Assembly (NCBI RefSeq): GCF_000787575.1
Contig: NW_012236500.1
Location: 298,061-362,060, forward strand
Length of the DNA: 64,000 nucleotides
From: Acytostelium subglobosum LB1
Lineage: Eukaryota; Evosea; Eumycetozoa; Acytosteliales; Acytosteliaceae
Direction of reading: 5' to 3'
Each line of letters opens with the position of its first letter. The stretch's first letter is position 1. Made by a program: the position numbers and the translations under genes. The notes below the pieces were generated by a model. The model worked only from the letters and a program-made list of their open reading frames with translations. It was not told the DNA's origin and searched no databases. Shown here piece by piece: positions 34,683 to 45,953 of this stretch.

Positions 34683-36323
34683 ATGGATAGACTTCAAAAT
34701 ACTTTGTTAAGATATATTGTTGAGTGTTTGGATGATAATGGAGATAGGTTGGTGTTGTCATTGGTGTGTAAGAGACTGTTTGAACAAAGGAATAGTTATA
34801 TATCATTCAATTCATCATATGTTAGTGACAAACTTGATCAAGTAACATTACTATCATATAAATATCCTATTATCGAACAATCAATTAACAACAAATGTTG
34901 GACCATTCATATCCACACTCGATTTGAACCAAGTACCGACTTCTATGATCTCTCAATCCATCTTGGTATTGGTATGTCACAATCATATCATATCAAATCA
35001 TATCATGTCAAGTAATGCCATCTTACTCACTCATTCAATCAATCAATCAATCAATGATCTGGATATAAAGATCTCAGTGATGATGGATGGCAACATGAAG
35101 TGTTGAGTGTGACTCATGGGATCAAGGAGATAATATTTGAGGACTGTAGTGAGAGAGCGATGGATCAGAAGTTCTGGGATGGTACCATTGAGTTCTTTGA
35201 TATGTTGCGTAAGCGTGGCCCACTCCCCAGTGTACACTATAATATGTCATCGTTCACTCGATCAAACGTCAATCTACGCAACATACCAATCACTCAACTG
35301 GACATTGGCAATGAGGGTGAATATGACGTCTTTGATATCGGCATCAACTCGAGCATTCTCCCAACGACCCTGACCGGCATGGACGTCGCCCTCTGCAGCC
35401 AAGGTAGACTGTCGCCCAACTTTGACCTTAGAGATATGACATCACTCGAGGTGTTGGGCTTTGGTGAACTGGTCGCGCCCTTGGACTGCTCGCTATTTCC
35501 ACCCTCACTGGCCTTTCTCACTCTCTACAGTCCGTACAAACTTCCCGTGTTCAACTTGCCGCCCTCGCTCACCGACCTGACTATCTTTGCGCTGAACTAT
35601 CCACATCCAATCAATCATCCAACATTGCGAATGCTTTATATCAACTTGTCCAGCACTGCCCTCCCAGCATCTCCCAACCTTGTCGAGCTTTTTCTCGAGT
35701 CATTCAACATCCATCACCTGGGAACTATCACATCGGACACATTCCCCGTGCTGGACAAGTTGGTCATTGGCTCCATTGATGGTGAGCCTACATCAGAGTT
35801 GGACTTGTCAACGCTACCCGCATATTTAAGGAGGCTGGAGATCGCACCAAATGGACAAATCACCTCGTTTCCAAGTGGCATCGAACACTTGTTAATACGC
35901 CTCGATAAATTCAGTCTAAAGATGACTAGTTCAATGTGGCCAAGTCCATCGCATATCAACACTCTGACACTACATGGAGGCCTTAACACATATACATTGA
36001 AGCCAGGTGATATACCTGGTGAATCGATAACAAGTTTGAACTTGATATTCTATGATCAACCAATAGCCAACCTTGCAATGATCACACCTTCACTGAGGTA
36101 CTACCGTTGGCATGATGACAGATCCATAAAGTACATTGATCAAGGTCAACAATTCATGGATCACATACCTTTGACCACCTCACACATTGTGATCCACATC
36201 AAGAGTGTAGCATTCGATCTAAGACGAATATCCCCAACTCTATTCCTACACATCGATCCCGACCTAATACGCTCTGGCTTCATCCATTTGGACAAGATCC
36301 AACACATCTTGGAACAACAATAA
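34683..36323 (+). CDS. Dictyostelid F-box/FNIP-like leucine-rich protein
   Basis: Exons 34683-34971 and 35071-36323 (99-nt intron) give 513 residues. The N-terminus, LQNTLLRYIVECLDDNGDRL then VLSLVCKRLFEQRNSYISFN, is the degenerate F-box-like start found in the large dictyostelid FNIP-repeat family. The rest is a long series of irregular LRR/FNIP-like units, for example PSLTDLTIFALNYPHPI, PNLVELFLESFNIHHL and INTLTLHGGLNTYTLKPGDI. Such proteins may act as substrate receptors of SCF ubiquitin ligases, but no member of this subfamily is well characterised. An in-frame ATG at 34620 would add 21 residues; I chose 34683 because the family's F-box starts there. A CCCTCG-type repeat follows the stop. 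Confidence 0.75.
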
Positions 36324-36356
36324 ACCCTCGCCCTCGCCCTTGCCCTCGCCCAAACA
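36324..36356 (+). repeat. CCCTCG repeat after the FNIP-like gene
   Basis: ACCCTCGCCCTCGCCCTTGC and the following CCTCGCCC form five imperfect CCCTCG units starting at the stop codon of the FNIP-like gene, 50 bases before the stop of the convergent START-domain gene. A GGGCGAGGGCGAGGGTTG relative lies near 48937. Confidence 0.6.
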
Positions 36357-36399
36357 CTGAACATCGATTGGATGTATGATTGGAGATGATGTATCTTCA

Positions 36400-38900
36400 T
36401 TACATATGAAGATGGTTTATCTTTCGACACTCCTCTTCAAGGACATCTTTGAATGATATGGATGCTTTGAGCATGAGATGATCCAGGAAGTTGAAGTTGA
36501 CAATGGAGAATTGATGATGTGGTGATGACCTGTTGCCGCCATGGACATTGTTCGAATAGTTGCCACTGCAGCCGCCATTGCCATTGCCACTGCCATTGAC
36601 ACTTCCATTGACACCGCCGTGATGTTGAGGATGGCCATTCCTCGAATCGTTGCTGGTTGGTGTGTAATTGTAGTTGTGATCAAAGTTGAGATTGGACAAC
36701 GTATTGTCGACCAACTCGTTGGCCCACAGCCAGTTGGTGCTCTTGGAGAAGTAGATAAAGTCGATGGTGCGGTGGTTCTCGTCAATGGTGTCATTCTCCT
36801 GGCGAATGAGCAGTATGTCCGAGTTACTACGCTCCTCCAGCGTCACCAGCACATTGTTGGCATCGTTGGGGAAGTATGCCGACAGGAGATGCTGGCTCAC
36901 TCGCAGATGATAGTCGAGCTCCACGCGAATACTGCGTCCATCTGCCAGCAACACAGCGTACGAGTGTACCTCCATCGCCGCCGTATTGTTCTTCTCCCAC
37001 AGCTCATTAGTATCAATCACATAAGGGCTCCACTTCCTGCGAATGTCTCCATCCAGCAGTGAGAACAAGATCGATGATGGTGGCGACTTGGTGCTGAACC
37101 TCTGTTTGTTTGATTGATTGATCGGATGATGAGTGAGTGAGTTGCACTTGAGACGCTAGATGAAGTCTTACTTACTGCCCTATATATACGGTAGCACTCC
37201 TCTTCGTTGGTGCCTTGAGACGTGGTCGATGTGATGTAGTCCTTGATGTCGAGTTGTTGGCGAAGGATGTTGTCGAGTGATGTTGCCTCGGACTCTGAGT
37301 TATTTACAATTAGGTTATGTACACTGTTGTTGCTGCTGTTGCTGTTGATAATGCTATTGATGCTGCCATTGCCAACGCCACTACCTACGTCACCTCCAAG
37401 GTCGACGTGGTGTTGGTGGCTGGAGGGCTGATGCTGCGACACACTTTCAAACTGCGCCACAGTAACTTTAGCCGTGTCGATGGTTATCTGGGGGCAGGAG
37501 ACCACTTCCGTTAACTTGAGACCCTGTAGGAAGGTGAGCAGACGCTGCGCCTTGAGCTTGGGGTCTGGCGAGAACAGTCGCTCGTCGTCAAAGTCAATGA
37601 TGCGCGGTGGTTGCTCAACCTTGCGCTTGCTGCCCAGTGCATGCACCTCTTCAGCGGGCTGGAAAGATGATGTTGTCGATGTTGTTGAGGTTGTTGACGT
37701 GGCTGTGGACTTTGACGTGAGTCCATTCTCAAAGACATTGACAAAGACTATGTTGTTGAATGGGTTGGCATTGGCGCCAGTATTGGCATTCGAGTTGCGC
37801 TGCTTCTTCTGGCCGCGCTGTTGGATCTGCTGCGACTTCTTGGTGCGCCTGTCCACCGGTATCTCTCCGGTGAAGTTGGGCTCCAACTCGATGAAGTACT
37901 TGAGCTTGGCCATCTTGTTGAGCGTCCAGCTGTCACACTTGGCAATGAAGGGCACCAGCCAGGTGTCCCACACAGATGGCGGGTTGGCCACGCAGAAGTC
38001 GTGGAAGATGACGTTGGTAATGCGCGAGCGATGCTCGGCCAGCTCCTCCACCACGAAGCCTGAGAGCACTTGGGTGCGCGTGTAGCCTGGTAGTTTGGGA
38101 CAGAGCGGTGACTCGACCGACTTGACCACACGAACGAATGTCTTGGGCATGGTCGGATGTGGGCCGCTATACTTGATCATGAGGGAGTCGCGGCCGGGCA
38201 GCCACAGATGCGGGCAGCCGTGCAGCAGCTCTGAGTCGTGGTACACGCTCAGGCGTTCGATCAGGTCGCATACCTTGTTACACGACGACAAGTACTTGTT
38301 CCACATGTGGATTCGGCTGAGGTCAGACATGAAGTGCATGACTGTCGACGATGACTTGTTGACGATGATCTCTGACTTTGACGTGTGCGTCGTGTCGTTG
38401 GTGGGCTCGTCCAACTTCCAATACTTGATGCCGTCAATCTCTGATACGAAGCGCCACTTGGGCTTCATCATCCTGCTCGACAACTCCAGGCGACTCTGAA
38501 GTGCGATGGTCCACAATCTTATCTTCTCCTTGGCAATGAACTCCTCTGTCAAGTTTGCTGCGGCCAGTGAGTAGTCGGGTGTCATGATGACCGATGTTGA
38601 TGTTGTGGTTGCCGTGTGTGCGGGTGATGGTGAGGGTGTGGCGGTGGGCGAGGTGGTTGGCGAGGCTGTTGGCGAGGCTGTAGCCGCCATTGACTTTGAT
38701 GTAGCTTTCGAGGTCAAAGCTGCTGCCTTTGCTTTAGCTGTTGGCGTGGCAATGTTTGTTGGACCTAACATGGGTGGGGCGGTACTACCCCCACCAGCCG
38801 TTGATGCCGAAGACATTGCTGCCGTTGATGTTGACTTCTTTGTGTTATCACGCCGTTTACTCCTATTCTCCTTTGTGTTGTCTGACACTGTATCTGACAT
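36400..38900 (-). CDS. START-domain lipid-binding protein
   Basis: Exons 38900-37176 and 37101-36400, joined in phase 0, give 808 residues. Residues 1 to about 120 are low-complexity Ser/Thr/Ala/Pro. A START domain covers about 145-350: KPKWRFVSEIDGIKYWKLDE, SSTVMHFMSDLSRIHMWNKY, LPGRDSLMIKYSGPHPTMPK, TQVLSGFVVEEL and the C-terminal helix FIAKCDSWTLNKMAKLKYF. START domains hold a single lipid or sterol in a deep pocket. A linker with Ser/Thr and Asn runs follows. Exon 2 encodes a second folded region (about 576-700; RRKWSPYVIDTNELWEKN, YAVLLADGRSIRVELDYHLR) that I do not recognise. There is no signal peptide or membrane helix, so it is probably cytosolic, acting in lipid sensing or transfer. 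The ligand cannot be inferred. Confidence 0.78.
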
Positions 38901-39579
38901 CTTATGCTCATGAGTGATTGATAGTTATTGAGAGATTGATCGAGTGGATCGATTGATGAGTTGATTGAGTGATGAGTGATGAGTGAGTGACTGGATGATT
39001 GTTTCAATGGACCAAGGTGGACTGGATTGGACTGGATTGGTTTGGTTTGGAGATGGACTGGAAGTCAAGTCAATGTGATTGATTGTTAAGATTGAGTGAA
39101 CAAACAAACAAATAAATATCTTTGTGAGATAGATTGTTGATGGTCCATTGACAACTGGTCAATAATCTTGTGAACGCGTGTTATAGACCAAAGAAAGTTA
39201 ACTTTACTTCGGCTATTTGATCACTTTGTAACGCCCCTGCCCCTGTGTGATCAATTTAACACTCTCTGTGATTGAGCCGTAGTTAGCCCACTTTTGTCGT
39301 TTTTTTATTTTTTAGATCTTTTGGAAAAAGTAACAAAGTCCCACTTTTATCCAATTTTATGTCTAATTATGGTCAAGGATGGATTGGGTGATGGTCCATC
39401 ATCAATAAGAACAGATCTTTCGTCTTTTTAAACATGGTCCATGCTCTACCTTGCACGTTCGTACCCGCATGTATAAACAAGTGGGGCGTGTTATGCAAAC
39501 ATCGTCGGTGTGGATGGTGATGATCACACTCTGTCGCGCACTAGGATTCAATCATAATCATCATCAGACAGACCATCCA
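38901..39579. other. Spacer upstream of the START gene
   Basis: 679 bases between the START-protein start and the Misato stop, both on the minus strand. It holds GATTGATGAGTTGATTGAG-type repeats near the start codon (38925-39000), GGACTGGATT repeats at about 39028-39048, and a poly-T stretch at 39299-39315. No gene or structured RNA is recognised. It should contain the START gene promoter. Confidence 0.5.
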
Positions 39580-41561
39580 TTAGTCGGAAGTGGAATAGGC
39601 GTCGGAAATGTTGAGCAGATGCTCTAGTGTGGCGCTATTGGGATCCGCTTCGTCTGACGTATTGTTGTTGCGATGTACTCTCCTCTGTTGGATCAACTCT
39701 TTGAACTCCATCGCCAATGTCTTGACATACTGTTGTACCAATCTACCATTCTGTAAATGTGCCAATATCGATGTTGGAGTTGGATCATAATGTTGTTGTT
39801 GTTGTTGTTCCATGTTGTTGTTACTGTTGGATGATTGATTGGTTGATGTTGATCGATATGCTGGGAATGAATGAGGTTTGTCAACAATGAATGGCTGGCT
39901 GATGTTACAGATCATTGAGTTGATGGCCCTGGAATGGTATTCATTGCCACGGTTTGAATCACTCATGTACTGCTCCAACACTTCTTTGACTTGATCATAT
40001 CCAGACACACCTGGACACACCTCACCTCTCATTGATATCACCTCGGTGAATGGACTGAAGGACTTCTGTGAACGTGTGATTGAATGAGTGATGGAATGAG
40101 ATGGGTCAGTGCGTGCACATCAATCACATTGTTCCAAGTTGGACAAGTTAACTTAACTTACATTGATAATCTTTGGCGAGAGGTAGTTCATGAGTGGATG
40201 GGAGTGCAGTGGCTGTGCAGAGGTGTTGGTGGTGTTCTGTTGGTTGGCGGTGTAGAGTGGACGCGCCGCAAAGGAGAATTCGGCGATCGAACCTGGGAAG
40301 GAGGAGGACAATGTACATAGGTTGCGAGGTCCACCCAACGACATATGTCTACACAGATCGGCAATACTATGATTAAAGTTGGATCGATAGTACAATGTTC
40401 CAGTGTCGATTGATGATGCCAATATCGCTGATGTCTGGAACTTGTTGTTCATCTAGTATGTTTGATTGAATGAGTGAGTGACATTGATTGGGTAACAACA
40501 TGTATGTGTTGCCTACCTTTAGTCGATTGAATGATGTTGTTGTGACGCCAGACCATCGTTGAGCTGTGAGCGGGGTGTAGAGGCTGCTGTATTGAGCCAG
40601 GGACTTGATGGACTTGGATACATTGTAGACTCGCTCATCAATGGATGCTTCGACCTGATCGGCAATACTAGTTGAGTGTTGTGTACAACCAAATGTGATG
40701 ATTGGACGCGATGTATACTCGTCTTCAATATGTTGCAACAATGCCGTACTGACTCCACCCCATATTCCATCGACATCACTAAAGCATTGGAATCCACCAA
40801 GATGATCACACTCCTCCACCAGTCGTCTCATGTTGTCTTGATACGTATCAACCTGTTTGTTCGTCAGCAGACTTGTTAGAGCGTATCCATCATCGGGCCA
40901 ACTAAGGTTCACTTACGATCTCCACGTTGTCAAAGAATAGGTCGTAGCCATCGTCGTAGAGCTTGCCACTTATACTGTTGTTCTGGTTGGTTTGGGTGAG
41001 CGGGACGATGCTGTTGGTGTGGTAGTCGGTCTGGAGATAGTCGGACCAGTATTCAAAGTCGTCCAGACGATGGTCTTTATCCGAGTCGAATGAGATGGGC
41101 GATCCAGCTGGCTTTGAAATGTGCTGTGTCACTCGCTCACCCAAGTCCTCAGACACGGCAGTTGTCGCGGGCAGGCCTGCAGCCGACATCTTTGGTCTAT
41201 ATATCCTACCCTCTCTACTCATCGCACCAAAGTTGTCGGCATAGTCCACAACCAACACTCTCGGTGTATAAGTCTGTGAATCATTGGCAGTCTCGCCACT
41301 TCCACCTCTATACAATATAGATGGATTGACTTCAAACTTTGAGTTATTCTTTATACTATATTGATAGTTATCATTCTATTATGTCGCATTGTATTATGAT
41401 AATAATATGTTAGATTGTGATGATACACCAGTGATTGATTGAATGAATGAATTGAATGGTGCACCAACCTGTATGTTCCAGTAATGTGATGCAATGAAGT
41501 TTGAATAGGGACCGACTTGCAAGGTCAGTATCTGACTCTCCAAGGGTGCTCTATGATTCAT
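39580..41561 (-). CDS. Misato/DML1 homologue
   Basis: Five exons (41561-41469, 41375-40917, 40852-40517, 40452-40162, 40065-39580), all phase 0, give 554 residues, near the human length of 570. The first exon, ILTLQVGPYSNFIASHYWNI, is the tubulin-like N-terminal strand-helix of Misato. FEYWSDYLQTDYHTNSIVPL, NMRRLVEECDHLGGFQCFSD and EDEYTSRPIITFG are family landmarks. Misato/DML1 proteins sit at the mitochondrial outer membrane and affect mitochondrial distribution and, in flies, spindle assembly. The 64-nt third intron is easy to miss because its first bases extend the preceding frame. The C-terminal exon contains a Gln/Asn insert. It starts 175 bp from the divergent Sfr1-like gene. Confidence 0.92.
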
Positions 41562-41736
41562 TATTATCTATATCTAATATCTGTCTTGTCTTTATTTGTT
41601 TGTTCAACAACTTGAAATGAAACAAAACTTTCTAAGAATCGGGTGTTTTTCAAACTTTCGTCAACTTCATCTTGTGGACTTGTTCATTATTATCTCTTCA
41701 ATCCAATATAAATATAATTATCTGTACATAATAATA

Positions 41737-43108
41737 ATGAATCTTAGGACAAAGGTTAGAACAGGATTTGTGTCACCGGTAAAGGTTGCTACAAAGGACA
41801 CTGATACCAAGGTTGCACTATCACCTCCAAAGCAATCTGATAGTCGCATACCTCAAGCTACCCTTTGGAAACATATTCCCTCAATCAATTTTGACAACGA
41901 CAATGATAAAGACAAAGAAAAGGAAAAGGACTCATTATCAAATAGAATAATCAATTATATATATTCAAAGAATGAACCATTATCATTGAATGAAGTCATC
42001 AATCATCTTGGTACTGGCAAAGTCACTGGAACTGGATCAAACGTTGACAAGAAGTTGGTGGAGTCTACATTACAAACATTGTTGAACAAGAAGTTGATTG
42101 CAAAGATTGCTGTGGACAAGACTGGTGGTCATGGCATATCACTCTACTCTTCAATCCAATGGCATCGACTCACTCAATCATACATTGCTAGTCGACAACA
42201 TGACAAGGCCAACAACGCCAAGGACACACAATCCACATCATCCACATCATCCACTCCCATCAAGAGCACGACCGCCAACGACAACAAGACAAATATCAAT
42301 CACAACAATCATTTATCAACACCAACCAAGGTATGATTGAATGAACCTTGACTTCAAAGACATGTTAGATACTAACAAACACTCATATGAGCAGAAGGTC
42401 AATCATCTGGCGACTCCAACAAAGAGCAAGGCGCTACAGGACAGTCTCAAGAGGAAGACGACAATGAGGAATGGTCCGAGTGAGCCAGAGTCACCTTACA
42501 AGAAGCCCAGGACTGAGAGTGATGTCTATCCCCTGGAATCAATGGTCAATGATGAGTTGTCGATAATAGCCGAGGAGAGGAAGCGTCTGAAACAATCAAT
42601 CGAGGACAAGAAGTTTCAACTGGCAAGCTTCACAAGTACGACCAAGCCCACGCCAATACAAGTGAGCAAAAAGTTCCAACATGGCAGCAACCAGAATGGC
42701 AACGTCGATGTCCTTATTACCAAGTGGAAGAAGGTCGCCAAGGTTCTTGTGGAGAGGCTGCAGTCGACCTACATGGAGGCGCTCAAGAAGCAAGAAGAGT
42801 CAGACGGGCTGCTGTGCAACTTGGATCCCAAGGTGGCGGCCCAGCGCAAGCGAAAGAATGCACTTGCTCTTGCAGGATTCCAACCGAGCAATAGTTGGAT
42901 TGATCATGATCGCGACCAGGATAAAGATCAAGCCGGCAAGGATAGCGATCAGTACGATGATGGGGGTGTTGGTGGAGGAGAGGTTGAGACACGTGAAGGC
43001 CAAGAAGATGAAGATATCGACGTCACAACAAAGTTGTTCATACTCAAGGTGTTTGGACTTGACCCCAAAGTAATGGATTATGACGCGGAGAACGATGCCT
43101 TTAGATAA
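41737..43108 (+). CDS. Sfr1/Mei5-like recombination factor with an N-terminal winged-helix-like region
   Basis: Exons 41737-42330 and 42395-43108 (64-nt intron with GATACTAACAA branch site) give 435 residues. The C-terminal half resembles Sfr1/Mei5, the Swi5 partner that stimulates Rad51/Dmc1 strand exchange: a coiled coil (LSIIAEERKRLKQSIEDKKF), then VDVLITKWKKVAKVLVERLQ and the final KLFILKVFGLDPKVMDYDAE. Residues 68-140 look like a winged helix (IINYIYSKNEPLSLNEVINH, KKLVESTLQTLLNKKLIAKI, GISLYSS), similar in pattern to Hop2/TBPIP-type domains. Nuclear action in homologous recombination is inferred. The start at 41737 is chosen over open upstream sequence that is hydrophobic and AT-derived. 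The Sfr1 assignment rests on short motifs without alignment. Confidence 0.6.
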
Positions 43109-43358
43109 TGCGAGTGAGTGACTTGTCCTCGATGATCAAGATGGGCCACGAGCCTCCTGCCACGTCCACGCGACCACGCAGAGCGAGTGTCCATTTTTGG
43201 AAATGATTTGGAAACAACACAACTTTGTCAAACGACACATGCATCTTCAAAAATATCAAAGTAGAGAATCTCATTCAACCATCATTAAATCAGATATTGA
43301 TAGATACAGATACAGATATAGATATAGATATACACATATACAGATATACAGATATATA

Positions 43359-45425
43359 ATGAATGATACAACCAACAATACAAACATAAACAATGCATTT
43401 CATTCATTGTTACATAATAGACCGTTGTTCAAACATGTGACGGAACAGGTGCCAACGATACATAAGGCATTGGGAATGAAGTCCCATATCTACAATGAGA
43501 TACCATCACTGTTGTTGTCAAATAGCAAACGATTCGATACGATGTACGCAAAGCTGACTGATCCAGAGGAGCACAACTTCATCTTTTACTACTCATCTTT
43601 AAAGAATCTGTTGCAAAACAATGTCGATGTCAACCTGCTCAGCGAGATACACAAGCAGTACGGTCATTACTTCAAAATGGATGGCACAGGATGGATGATG
43701 GACGAGTGCGCTAAATCAGGCTCGCTGGCTTGCATCGTGTTCATGCACAACTTACCGCAGTCCAAGTGCACTGATGCAGCAATGGACTACGCTGCGGCCG
43801 CTGGCCACCTCAACATTGTGCAGTTCCTCAGCGAGCATAGGACGGAGGGCTGCACGACACATGCGATCGACCTGGCCGCACTCAATGGACATGCACGTGT
43901 CGTGAGCTATCTCATCGAGTCGCGCACAGAGGGCTTCACGCCGAATGGCCTGGTGAACGGAGCGCGCTCCGGTTCCATGGAAATACTCAAACAGATGGGT
44001 GCGAACACGCGCACCCACCTCCGTCGCGGCAAGCTCGACGATCTGATGCTGGACATGGTTGTGTACTCTGGCAGCCTGGATATTATCAAGGAGTTCCTGA
44101 GCATGTTCCCGGGCGTACGACGCACCAACACACCTATCAAGATCGCTGCTGAGGCAGGGTACTTGGATATCGTTCGATATCTTCACGAGAATGGGTGGCC
44201 CGCCACAACATCAGCCATGGACTATGCGGCTGGTGGCGGACACATGGACGTACTGCGATTCCTTCACGATAACAGGACTGAAGGCTTCACTCAACAGGCC
44301 ATCGCCAAGGCCTCGGGACTGGGCTTCCTTGACGTGGTTCTCTACTTGCTCGAGCTCGACAACCAGCCTCCCAGTGGCTTGTGCTTTGAGAACGCCGCGC
44401 TGCATGGACACCTCGTCGTGCTGCATTACCTCAACACGTACACACCCCAAGTCAACGCCAACCTCATTGGACGTGTGTTGCAGGCCAGCAGGAATAACGC
44501 CGCCGAGGTCGTCATGTTCTTGCACCAGAATGGACTGTCGACGCTCGCACCCGAACATCTGATCCAGGCCATTAGGCTTGGCTCGCTCCCTCTGGTGCGC
44601 TACATCATCAATGCATTCCCGTCCAGCTCTTGGGACCACCAACACCTCTACAACGTGGCCTATATCTACCACCAGATCGACACGGCCGACCATCTAGCCG
44701 AGCTGTTTGGCATCTCACTGTGCTACAACCTTCAGACACTCAATAGCGCGACCACCCGCTCAGACATTGACGTGCTGAACGAGCATCTGGATCATTGCCC
44801 GGAGCTAGTGGCCAAGCATACCACCCAGATCTGGGGCATCGCGGTAGAGAACGACGACCCCGTGCCAATCCAGTTCCTGATCGACTCGAAACAGAACTTC
44901 CTCATGGACTACAGGGCACTCTGTGGCAACGGCTGCATCAGGGTGTTGCGACACCTGCTGTCCACGGGCCGCCTTAGATATGACATGAGTACCTACCGTG
45001 CCAAGGCGTCCTTGCCAGATGAGGCGGCAAGCAAAGGACGTCTTGAAGTATTGCAGTTCTTGCTCTGGAATGGTCTGTGCGAGTTCACGTCCACCGACAT
45101 AATGGATAGCGCGGCCAAGGGCAATCATTATGAGGTGGTGCAGTTCCTGCATCGATACAGCAAGGCCGGATGCACAGTGGCCGCCATGAACTGGACGACA
45201 TCACTGGAGATACTGCACTTCCTTCGGGATCATCGCACTGAAGGCATCAGTGCAGACGCGTTCCGTCACGATCACCTTCGCTACAGATCCAACTCAACCA
45301 CACGGTTTGGAGTGCTCTCATTCCTCGTCCAGCACTATCCAGACCTTGCACGACAAGCCATGGAAGACAAGAACTGCAGCATTGAAGTGAGCAACCAGAT
45401 CAAGTTGATGTTGCCTCGAAAGTAG
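43359..45425 (+). CDS. Dictyostelid ankyrin-repeat protein
   Basis: Single exon of 688 residues from ATG 43359. A helical N-terminal segment (about 1-110; SLLHNRPLFKHVTEQVPTIH) is followed by many degenerate ankyrin units such as MDYAAAAGHLNIVQFLSEHR, IDLAALNGHARVVSYLIESR and MDYAAGGGHMDVLRFLHDNR. The recurring HRTEG loop and the layout match a family greatly expanded in dictyostelids, where functions are mostly unknown. There is no signal peptide or membrane segment. The frame stays open upstream to 43197 through a (GATACA/GATATA)n microsatellite coding RYRYRYRYRY; I start at 43359, where non-repetitive sequence begins. Coding GC is high (about 55 percent in the middle). Confidence 0.85.
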   Translation: MNDTTNNTNINNAFHSLLHNRPLFKHVTEQVPTIHKALGMKSHIYNEIPSLLLSNSKRFDTMYAKLTDPEEHNFIFYYSSLKNLLQNNVDVNLLSEIHKQYGHYFKMDGTGWMMDECAKSGSLACIVFMHNLPQSKCTDAAMDYAAAAGHLNIVQFLSEHRTEGCTTHAIDLAALNGHARVVSYLIESRTEGFTPNGLVNGARSGSMEILKQMGANTRTHLRRGKLDDLMLDMVVYSGSLDIIKEFLSMFPGVRRTNTPIKIAAEAGYLDIVRYLHENGWPATTSAMDYAAGGGHMDVLRFLHDNRTEGFTQQAIAKASGLGFLDVVLYLLELDNQPPSGLCFENAALHGHLVVLHYLNTYTPQVNANLIGRVLQASRNNAAEVVMFLHQNGLSTLAPEHLIQAIRLGSLPLVRYIINAFPSSSWDHQHLYNVAYIYHQIDTADHLAELFGISLCYNLQTLNSATTRSDIDVLNEHLDHCPELVAKHTTQIWGIAVENDDPVPIQFLIDSKQNFLMDYRALCGNGCIRVLRHLLSTGRLRYDMSTYRAKASLPDEAASKGRLEVLQFLLWNGLCEFTSTDIMDSAAKGNHYEVVQFLHRYSKAGCTVAAMNWTTSLEILHFLRDHRTEGISADAFRHDHLRYRSNSTTRFGVLSFLVQHYPDLARQAMEDKNCSIEVSNQIKLMLPRK

Positions 45426-45953
45426 TGAGTGTCAATTGCTCGACCTCATCCTCCAACTTGACAATTAATTAAAGCTAAAAGCATGCTTTGTTTGATTGAT
45501 TGATCGTTTGAATGATTGATTGTTTGATTGATTGACAATATGACCAGCTGGCTTTCCTTGTTTAGATGACTGATTAGTAAGAATGACACGAAACGCACCC
45601 CTCAATCACACTTAAGGAGTGTTTTATTCGTTTCATTGCAAAGATAAATAGGATCTCGCAGTTCTGAGCGAAGTTTTGAACTTTGTGTAAACACACTCTC
45701 TTGGTGTCTCGTGGGGGGGATGGGATTGGTTGATCAGCCAGTTTTAGTTTAGTCTGTGTCATTCATTCAGTCTGTCACTTGAACTAGTAATTGTCGTTGA
45801 AAGTTTCTTGTTCTTATTGTTGTTGTAATAATAGATAGAGTATTAGTATTAGTATAAGTATAAGTAAATATAAAAAGTTCAACTCAATCACTCAATACTG
45901 CTCATTAAAAGATTCGATTGGACCAAATAACGATAGAAAGATAGATAGTAATT
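45426..45953. other. Spacer between ankyrin gene and RMC1
   Basis: 528 bases between same-strand genes, containing GATTGATTGATCG-type repeats (45493-45534), a TAGTATTAGTATAAGTATAAG microsatellite at about 45841-45866, and the AT-rich RMC1 promoter. Only short unconvincing frames occur. Confidence 0.5.
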
